This document shows positions 1-7,685 of a stretch of 7,685 bases of DNA, piece after piece. Origin of the DNA: Paraprevotella sp. (GTDB lineage: Bacteria > Bacteroidota > Bacteroidia > Bacteroidales > Bacteroidaceae); contig JAFOXE010000160.1 in the NCBI GenBank assembly GCA_017425765.1, positions 1 through 7,685 on the forward strand, read 5' to 3'. The position numbers were made by a program, and so were the translations under genes. Numbering within the stretch: the first letter of the stretch is position 1; each line of letters starts with the position of its first letter. The notes under the pieces were generated by a model. It searched no databases. It saw only the letters and a program-made list of their open reading frames with translations, and was not told the origin of the DNA.

Positions 1-83
1 ATAAAATATGCATAAATCACCATGGAGTAGATAACAAACGCCAAGGGTATCCACACCGACTTCTTCATTTTTGAACCTTTCAT
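1..83 (-). CDS. Partial CDS, N-terminus of a small membrane protein downstream of cstA
   Basis: An open frame begins with ATG at 83-81 on the minus strand and runs off the left edge after 27 complete codons. The visible residues begin MKGSKMKKSVW and continue into a hydrophobic stretch (IPLAFVIYSMVIYAYF), which looks like a membrane anchor or first transmembrane helix after a positively charged start. An alternative in-frame ATG at 68-66 would give MKKSVW. The start lies 7 bases after the cstA stop codon. The purine-rich AAGAAG in that gap could serve as a weak ribosome binding site, so co-transcription with cstA is likely. I do not recognise the family from so few residues. A membrane partner or neighbour of the transporter is possible but is inference only. 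It could also be a signal peptide of an exported protein. Confidence 0.6.
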   Translation of the reverse strand, partial: MKGSKMKKSVWIPLAFVIYSMVIYAYF

Positions 84-90
84 ACTTCTT

Positions 91-1518
91 TTAATTTTGA
101 TTACAACGCCACCGTACAAACATTCCACCCAACGTAAGGGTAATGATTACACCCAAAACACAACTCAATATATACGGAAGTTGGAATCCTTCAGGAGCAA
201 CTAGTATATATGAGCTACATACACAAGTCATAAATAATGCGGGCACCAACGCAACATAATAGTTCTTATGATTTCGTGCCAACCACACCGTTACCGCCCA
301 TAGTGTGAAAACCGAAAGTGTTTGGTTGAACCATGCAAAATACCTCCATAGTATGTCGAAGTTCACAAACTTCAACCCGGCAGCTATAGCAAACAAAGGA
401 ATGGCCAACAAAAGACGACGCCAAATAGCGTCTTGACGCAAATGGAATACGTCGGAAGCAATAAGTCGCGCACTACGGAATGCCGTATCCCCCGAGGTGA
501 TAGGAGCTGCCACCACACCCAGAATAGCCAATATAGCTCCCACCGGGCCCAACCAACCTTGGCAAATGGCATTCACGATGACCGCAGGGTTAGACTTTCC
601 TTCCGGCGACATTTGTGCCATAAGTTGTTCGTATCCACCCGTAAACTTGATGGCCGCCGCAGCCCAGATAAGCGCCACAGCACCTTCTGTAATCATTGCC
701 CCATAGAACACGCGACGACCGAGTTTCTCGTTCTTCAAACAGCGTGCCATCATAGGACTTTGCGTGGCATGAAAGCCACTAACTGCTCCGCACGCGATGC
801 TGATGAAAAGCATAGGGAATATAGAAAGACCCTCTTTGGGATGATGATTGGCGAAGGCCTCATTTATTTCAGGCATCCATCCCGGATGAGTAAAGATGCC
901 GTAGAAAACACCCACCGCCATTACAAGTAATGCCACACCGAACAACGGATACAAACGACCGATTATAGTGTCTATGGGCAATAAAGTAGCAAATATATAA
1001 TATACGAAGATGAACAACGCCCAATAGTCGGAACTGCCCAACACGCCCCACTCCGCCGTCATAGTAGCCAAAAGGCCGGCCGGTGTAGTTACAAACACTG
1101 CGCCCACCAACACCAGCAACACAAGAGAAAATATACGCATCACTCGGCGCACCCCGGCACCCAATTCATCACCAACCAATTCAGGCAAACTTGCACCCTT
1201 CTTGCGTAAAGAAATCATGCCCGAAAGATAATCGTGTACTGCACCTCCGAAGATACATCCGAACACGATCCACAAATAGGCTGCCGGTCCGTAGAGGATA
1301 CCCATAATGGCACCAAAGATTGGCCCTGTACCGGCAATATTCAAAAATTGTATAAGATATACTTTCCAAGTGGGCATGGGGATGTAATCTACTCCATCTT
1401 GCTCGGTGTAACAAGGCGTTTTTCGATGTTCGTCAACACCGAAGACCTTTTCTATAAATGCCCCATATAATGTATAACCCAAGACTAGGGCTAACAAAGC
1501 AACACAAAATGTTATCAT
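91..1518 (-). CDS. cstA: Carbon starvation protein CstA family transporter
   Basis: This is a multi-pass inner-membrane protein of 475 residues in the CstA family (Pfam CstA), whose characterised members import pyruvate or peptides when carbon is scarce. Family landmarks are visible: DGVDYIP at residues 41-47, NIAGTGPIFGA at 60-70, HDYLSGMISLR at 95-105, GFHATQSPMMARC at 248-260 and ITSGDTAFRSARL at 340-352. Roughly a dozen hydrophobic segments span the protein, starting at residue 2. It is much shorter than the E. coli protein (about 700 residues) but matches the compact form common in Bacteroidetes. I place the start at ATG 1518-1516 (MITFCVALLALVLGY). A longer frame beginning with TTG at 1545 adds nine residues, but that TTG lies inside the predicted -7 promoter element. 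No Shine-Dalgarno sequence is seen. The gene diverges from the glycosidase-like gene and is followed after 7 bases by a small membrane protein gene. Substrate choice (pyruvate versus peptides) cannot be read from the sequence. Confidence 0.93.
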   Translation of the reverse strand: MITFCVALLALVLGYTLYGAFIEKVFGVDEHRKTPCYTEQDGVDYIPMPTWKVYLIQFLNIAGTGPIFGAIMGILYGPAAYLWIVFGCIFGGAVHDYLSGMISLRKKGASLPELVGDELGAGVRRVMRIFSLVLLVLVGAVFVTTPAGLLATMTAEWGVLGSSDYWALFIFVYYIFATLLPIDTIIGRLYPLFGVALLVMAVGVFYGIFTHPGWMPEINEAFANHHPKEGLSIFPMLFISIACGAVSGFHATQSPMMARCLKNEKLGRRVFYGAMITEGAVALIWAAAAIKFTGGYEQLMAQMSPEGKSNPAVIVNAICQGWLGPVGAILAILGVVAAPITSGDTAFRSARLIASDVFHLRQDAIWRRLLLAIPLFAIAAGLKFVNFDILWRYFAWFNQTLSVFTLWAVTVWLARNHKNYYVALVPALFMTCVCSSYILVAPEGFQLPYILSCVLGVIITLTLGGMFVRWRCNQN

Positions 1519-1542
1519 AGCAATATCATTGAAATATGAATG

Positions 1543-1550
1543 CAAATGTA
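1543..1550 (-). promoter_or_regulatory. Putative Bacteroidetes -7 element for cstA
   Basis: On the minus strand these bases read TACATTTG, a full match to the Bacteroidetes -7 consensus TAnnTTTG. Transcription would start near 1536, giving a leader of roughly 18 bases before the ATG at 1518. No good TTTG -33 element sits at the expected 19-21 base spacing; the nearest minus-strand TTTG copies are at 1560-1563 (too close) and 1585-1588 (too far). The element supports the downstream ATG over the TTG at 1545. Confidence 0.5.
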
Positions 1551-1589
1551 TGAAAATAACAAAAGGAGGAGATGCTTTTTCTTACAAAA

Positions 1590-1622
1590 TTTCTCGTATG
1601 CCATTAAAATAATATACCTTTG
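1590..1622 (+). promoter_or_regulatory. Putative promoter of the GHL10 glycosidase-like gene
   Basis: TACCTTTG at 1615-1622 matches the Bacteroidetes -7 consensus TAnnTTTG exactly. TTTC at 1590-1593, with a 21-base gap, is an imperfect -33 element (consensus TTTG). Transcription would begin around 1627-1630, about 25 bases before the ATG at 1654. Any start codon upstream of that point, such as the in-frame ATG at 1540, would lie outside the transcript. Confidence 0.55.
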
Positions 1623-1653
1623 TGCAGATTATCATCACAACACCATTCAAACC

Positions 1654-3357
1654 ATGATGCGTTGCATTTTCATATACATTTTTGTATTATTTTGTAGTTT
1701 GTTCTGTTCGGCACAACCACTCTCAACGCCCAAGAAACACGAGCTGCGTGCCGTATGGCTCACCACCCTTAGCGGGCTGGACTGGCCACGAACAAAAGTT
1801 CGCAATGCAGCCGACCAAACGCAACAACAGAAAGAACTTTGCGACATCCTAGATCAGCTACAAGCTGCCCACATCAACACTGTGATGCTGCAAACACGTG
1901 TTCGGGGCACCGTTATATATCCATCACAAATAGAACCTTGGGACATTTGTTTGACCGGTTCATACGGCAAGCATCCCGGCTACGACCCGCTTGCATTTGC
2001 GATTGACGAGTGCCACAAGAGAGGCATGGAACTACACGCATGGGTAGTAACCATCCCTTGTTTCAAGACCACGATAGCCAAAAGCGTGGGCAAACGTTCG
2101 GTGTTGAGTACGCACAAAGAACTATGCAAGCGCCACAACGATATGTGGTATCTCGACCCCGGAATTCCAGGGACCTCGGATTATCTGATAAAAATCTGCA
2201 AGGAAATTGCCTCCAACTACGATGTCGACGGCATACACTTTGATTACATCCGTTATCCCGAGAACGCCAAAAATTTTCCAGACAACGACACATATCGTAA
2301 ATACGGACAGAAACAAAACAAAGCATCATGGCGCAGAGATAATATTACCCGCTGTGTTCGAGAGATGTACCATGCCATCAAGGGTATAAAACCATGGATC
2401 AAAGTAAGTAGCTCGCCCGTAGGGAAATATGCAGACGTAAGTCGTTTTTCGGCCAAAGGTTGGAATGCCTACGAGGCAGTTTCGCAAGACGCACAAAGAT
2501 GGATGAAAGAAGGCATCCACGATATGCTCTTGCCCATGATGTATTTCCAAGGTAATCATTTCTACCCCTTCGCCATGGATTGGCAGGAAAATAGTGCAGG
2601 TCGCATAGTAGCACCGGGCCTGGGCATTTACTTTTTGAGCCCTAGTGAAAAGAATTGGGATTTAGGAGTCATTGAACGTGAGATGAATTTTATTCGTGCG
2701 TACAATCTAGGCGGACAAGCCTATTTCCGCAGCAAGTTCTTGACCGACAATACTAAGGGACTATACGACTATATGCAGCAACTATTCTATCCCTACCCGG
2801 CCTTGACACCGCCTTGTACATGGGACGACAACATCCCTCCCACGCAGCCCGAGCCAATGGACATTTGTACTAATGAAGATGGATGTAAAGTGTTGCAATG
2901 GACACCTTGCACCGACAACATCTGCCAAGAAAATGTACGATACAACGTATATGCTTCAAGCACCTATCCCGTAGACACCACAAGACCTGAGAACTTGGTG
3001 AGTGTAAAACAAAAAGGAACCACCTATACATACAACGCGGTGTTTGCCGCCCAAAAAGGTATGTTCTTTGCGGTGACCTCAATGGACCGATTCGGAAACG
3101 AAAGTGCAGCCACACAACTGAATAAGAACGAAAGGTTACTCTATTCGCCCAACAAACTTTATCATGAATGCGACACGGTATGGTTACCCAGCACCGAAAC
3201 CGACTTCATCATCATAACCGATGCTTGCGGACGAATTGTGCACACCGACCGCAAGGCACAATTTCTTCCCACTCATAATCTTCCGTATGGTGTCTACAAC
3301 GTACGCACCTTGCAACGCAAAGGAATTTCGCGACGCATCGGTACATTCGTGAAATAA
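1654..3357 (+). CDS. Secreted glycoside-hydrolase-like protein, GHL10 (DUF187) family
   Basis: This is an exported protein of 567 residues with the family 10-like glycosidase fold, related to Bacillus YngK. Residues 1-20 form a signal peptide (MMRC start, hydrophobic core, CSA before Gln21, fitting signal peptidase I). The barrel-like domain spans about 29-385: HELRAVWLTT at 29-38, NTVMLQTRVRG near 75-85, HAWVV at 128-132 and the hallmark GIHFDYIRYP at 193-202, whose Asp197 is a plausible active-site residue. Residues about 400-488 look like a fibronectin type III domain ending in MDRFGNESA. Residues about 503-567 form a beta-rich tail resembling a type IX sorting domain. The start is the ATG at 1654 because it begins the signal peptide and follows the promoter; the open frame extends to ATG 1540, but those 38 residues are unconvincing. 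Activity on a bacterial or dietary polysaccharide is inferred; these proteins are often annotated only as family 10 glycosylhydrolase, and the substrate is unknown. It converges on the ATP-grasp gene. Confidence 0.88.
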   Translation: MMRCIFIYIFVLFCSLFCSAQPLSTPKKHELRAVWLTTLSGLDWPRTKVRNAADQTQQQKELCDILDQLQAAHINTVMLQTRVRGTVIYPSQIEPWDICLTGSYGKHPGYDPLAFAIDECHKRGMELHAWVVTIPCFKTTIAKSVGKRSVLSTHKELCKRHNDMWYLDPGIPGTSDYLIKICKEIASNYDVDGIHFDYIRYPENAKNFPDNDTYRKYGQKQNKASWRRDNITRCVREMYHAIKGIKPWIKVSSSPVGKYADVSRFSAKGWNAYEAVSQDAQRWMKEGIHDMLLPMMYFQGNHFYPFAMDWQENSAGRIVAPGLGIYFLSPSEKNWDLGVIEREMNFIRAYNLGGQAYFRSKFLTDNTKGLYDYMQQLFYPYPALTPPCTWDDNIPPTQPEPMDICTNEDGCKVLQWTPCTDNICQENVRYNVYASSTYPVDTTRPENLVSVKQKGTTYTYNAVFAAQKGMFFAVTSMDRFGNESAATQLNKNERLLYSPNKLYHECDTVWLPSTETDFIIITDACGRIVHTDRKAQFLPTHNLPYGVYNVRTLQRKGISRRIGTFVK

Positions 3358-3396
3358 CACGCTCGTCTGACACCCCTCTACATGAGCATATCAAAC

Positions 3397-3440
3397 AAAA
3401 ATGGCGTACGCCTCGAAGCTTCGAGGCGTACGCCATTTTT
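3397..3440. terminator. Bidirectional intrinsic terminator, perfect 44-base palindrome
   Basis: Bases 3397-3418 are exactly the reverse complement of 3419-3440. The 22-base arms are GC-rich in the middle and end in AAAAA on the left and TTTTT on the right, so transcripts from either direction form a strong hairpin followed by a U-tract. The site lies between the stop of the glycosidase-like gene (3357) and the stop of the convergent ATP-grasp gene (3457). Each arm itself contains the ten-base palindrome GGCGTACGCC. Confidence 0.9.
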
Positions 3441-3456
3441 CGTATACATCTGCATG

Positions 3457-4686
3457 TCATCTGCCCCAAGATTGCGAGCAAGCATCACCTTCTTCAACTA
3501 GTAACGAGGCTCTGTAGTGCGTGTCACACCCTATGGGTGTAAGCCACACGTATCCCTTTTTCCATTGTCCGTCCACACTCGCTACGGGGTGGGTGCGAGT
3601 ACGGAGTTCATGTTGATCATGTAAGGCTTTCGTATCCGAGAAGAAATCCACCGAAAACATAGCCTCTGAGTCGGGTGCCAAATAACGTCCCAAAAGTACG
3701 GACACCATGCCCATCGTCATGCGCAAATTTATTTCCACACAAGGATGTAAAGCATAACCGGTAGACGATTTTTCCGAGTAACACACCATCATATCTACCC
3801 CAAGAAAACCGCTGTAGATAGAACCCACCTCAACGGACAACCATTCCAACAAATAACGTTGTACCATACGGAACAAGGACTCGGGAACGAACTTAAACAA
3901 GCGCGTTTCCTTTACCGACTCTTTCGCCACTACATTGCCCTGATATGCACCCTGCACATTAGTAGTAAAGAGTGACAAACCGCAATATACCACCGTACCC
4001 CTACCATCGGAGTGAAATTCCATAGCCAAATCAGCCGCTTTATCATAAAAGGGTTCCACCACCAAAGCACCTTGCTCGCGAAGCACATTACGCCCCCATC
4101 CGGATAGTGGAGAGGCCCACTCTCCCCGGCCAAATCTCAACCCCTTACCCGAGCCAGACCATGGGGCCTTCAACATCGTTTGCGGATGACGTTCCACAGC
4201 ATCTTTGGCCTCTGTTTCCGTATGGCAAAGCACAGATGTTCCGCAACACAAAGCCTGTTCTACGCCCTGATTTCCAGTAGCATACTGATTAAAATCTGCC
4301 AAGAGGCGAACGGCTGTTTGTCGTCCTGAAAGCTCTCTATATGAATCCATTTGCTCATCCGTTAGCAACACGCTTGAACGCAATCCGCTACGCAAAAGTT
4401 TATGTCGCAACATGGGATTCCATCCCCACGGACACACCGTGTCCACCGCATAATCGGAACATTCTGTCCACCAATGCAATTTAGGCAATCGGTCTTGCCA
4501 CATTTTCCGCACAACATCAGCCTCGGAAATTGACGATACGCACACAGCATCGCCGTCATCCGCCCACCACATAGGAAGGGCACTAAGATTGGAGGCCATG
4601 ATGCGAGCCGAACGTGGAGGAATAAAGTTTACATCGCCGTTTGCAAGCGACAAATCGTTGTCGGGATTGAACAAAAATAGTTTCAT
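3457..4686 (-). CDS. Uncharacterised ATP-grasp-fold protein conserved in Bacteroidales
   Basis: A predicted cytoplasmic protein of 409 residues with no signal peptide or membrane segment. The N-terminus MKLFLFNPDNDLSLANG and PPRSAR (24-28) resemble a conserved hypothetical family I associate with Bacteroidales. The second half has the features of an ATP-grasp ligase: Lys173 and the glycine-rich APWSGSGKG at 174-182 for nucleotide binding, EPFYDKAADLAMEF at 211-224, GFLGVDMMV at 293-301, and VEINLRMTMG at 317-326, where Glu318 and Asn320 fit the metal-binding E-x-N of the fold. ATP-grasp enzymes usually join a carboxylate to an amine or thiol through an acyl phosphate; the substrate here is unknown and no pathway neighbour helps. 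The ATG at 4686 is chosen because the family signature begins at once. A -7 promoter element ends only four bases upstream, so the message may be leaderless. The gene is divergent from the AAA ATPase and shares a terminator with the glycosidase-like gene. Confidence 0.8.
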   Translation of the reverse strand: MKLFLFNPDNDLSLANGDVNFIPPRSARIMASNLSALPMWWADDGDAVCVSSISEADVVRKMWQDRLPKLHWWTECSDYAVDTVCPWGWNPMLRHKLLRSGLRSSVLLTDEQMDSYRELSGRQTAVRLLADFNQYATGNQGVEQALCCGTSVLCHTETEAKDAVERHPQTMLKAPWSGSGKGLRFGRGEWASPLSGWGRNVLREQGALVVEPFYDKAADLAMEFHSDGRGTVVYCGLSLFTTNVQGAYQGNVVAKESVKETRLFKFVPESLFRMVQRYLLEWLSVEVGSIYSGFLGVDMMVCYSEKSSTGYALHPCVEINLRMTMGMVSVLLGRYLAPDSEAMFSVDFFSDTKALHDQHELRTRTHPVASVDGQWKKGYVWLTPIGCDTHYRASLLVEEGDACSQSWGR

Positions 4687-4690
4687 ACGG

Positions 4691-4724
4691 CAAAGTTAAT
4701 TAAAATGTAGATGATTTTGCCAAG
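4691..4724 (-). promoter_or_regulatory. Putative promoter of the ATP-grasp gene
   Basis: The minus strand reads TAACTTTG over 4698-4691, an exact TAnnTTTG match. CTTG at 4724-4721 is a weak -33 element at a 22-base spacing. The -7 element ends four bases before the ATG (4686-4684), so transcription would start at or within a few bases of the start codon. Confidence 0.45.
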
Positions 4725-4729
4725 TCTAC

Positions 4730-4760
4730 TTTGCAATTTCACATCTTTATCGTATCTTTG
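4730..4760 (+). promoter_or_regulatory. Putative promoter of the AAA ATPase gene
   Basis: TTTG at 4730-4733 and TATCTTTG at 4753-4760 are both exact matches to the Bacteroidetes -33 and -7 consensus, separated by 19 bases, the usual spacing. This is the best promoter in the window. Transcription would start near 4765, leaving a short leader that carries a Shine-Dalgarno sequence. Confidence 0.7.
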
Positions 4761-4771
4761 CACGTCTAATT

Positions 4772-4776
4772 AGGAG
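4772..4776 (+). promoter_or_regulatory. Shine-Dalgarno sequence of the AAA ATPase gene
   Basis: AGGAG lies six bases before the ATG at 4783. It is notable because the other genes in this window have no clear Shine-Dalgarno sequence, which is normal in Bacteroidetes. It firmly fixes the start codon. Confidence 0.6.
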
Positions 4777-4782
4777 TTTTTC

Positions 4783-7685
<2,903 letters not shown>

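Noticed and set aside
433..930. A 165-codon plus-strand open frame opposite cstA
   Set aside because: It is antisense to a clearly recognised transporter gene, is rich in Arg, His, Cys and Thr in a way typical of shadow frames, and has no recognisable domain.
1572..1607. An 11-codon frame (MLFLTKFLVCH) after a strong AGGAGG on the plus strand, as a leader peptide
   Set aside because: It ends before the predicted -7 element at 1615, so it would not be on the downstream transcript. The AGGAGG is only two bases from the ATG.
1540..1653. A 38-codon N-terminal extension of the glycosidase-like gene
   Set aside because: It lies upstream of or within the predicted promoter and places the signal peptide inside the protein; the ATG at 1654 is better.

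Overview
The window looks like an ordinary chromosomal segment of a gut- or oral-type Bacteroidales bacterium (Bacteroides/Prevotella-like). Four things point there: the short Bacteroidetes form of CstA, a secreted glycosidase-like protein of the DUF187/GHL10 type, an AAA ATPase ending in the [10 protein letters not shown] tail familiar from Bacteroides proteins, and intergenic regions carrying the Bacteroidetes promoter signature TTTG / TAnnTTTG, mostly with no Shine-Dalgarno sequence. Genus assignment is inference.

Layout: (1) 1-83, minus strand, the first codons of a small membrane protein that follows cstA by 7 bases and runs off the left edge. (2) 91-1518, minus, cstA, a multi-pass pyruvate/peptide transporter. 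(3) 1519-1653, divergent promoter region. (4) 1654-3357, plus, a secreted GHL10-family glycoside-hydrolase-like protein with a fibronectin-III-like domain and a C-terminal tail resembling a type IX secretion sorting domain. (5) 3397-3440, a perfect 44-base palindrome acting as a shared terminator for two convergent genes. (6) 3457-4686, minus, an uncharacterised ATP-grasp-fold protein with a possible leaderless start. (7) 4687-4782, compact divergent promoters. (8) 4783-5964, plus, an AAA_14/DUF4143-like ATPase with several conserved positions altered. (9) 6009 to the right edge, plus, the first 559 codons of nifJ (pyruvate:ferredoxin oxidoreductase).

The genes do not form one pathway. cstA (pyruvate or peptide uptake in starvation) and nifJ (oxidative decarboxylation of pyruvate to acetyl-CoA with reduced ferredoxin) both touch pyruvate metabolism, but they lie apart in separate transcription units. 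No RNA genes, CRISPR arrays, insertion sequences or phage genes are visible. I see no clear new multi-gene system. The best leads are the apparently catalytically degenerate AAA ATPase, the uncharacterised ATP-grasp protein with its promoter abutting the start codon, and the sorting-domain-like tail on the glycosidase-like protein.
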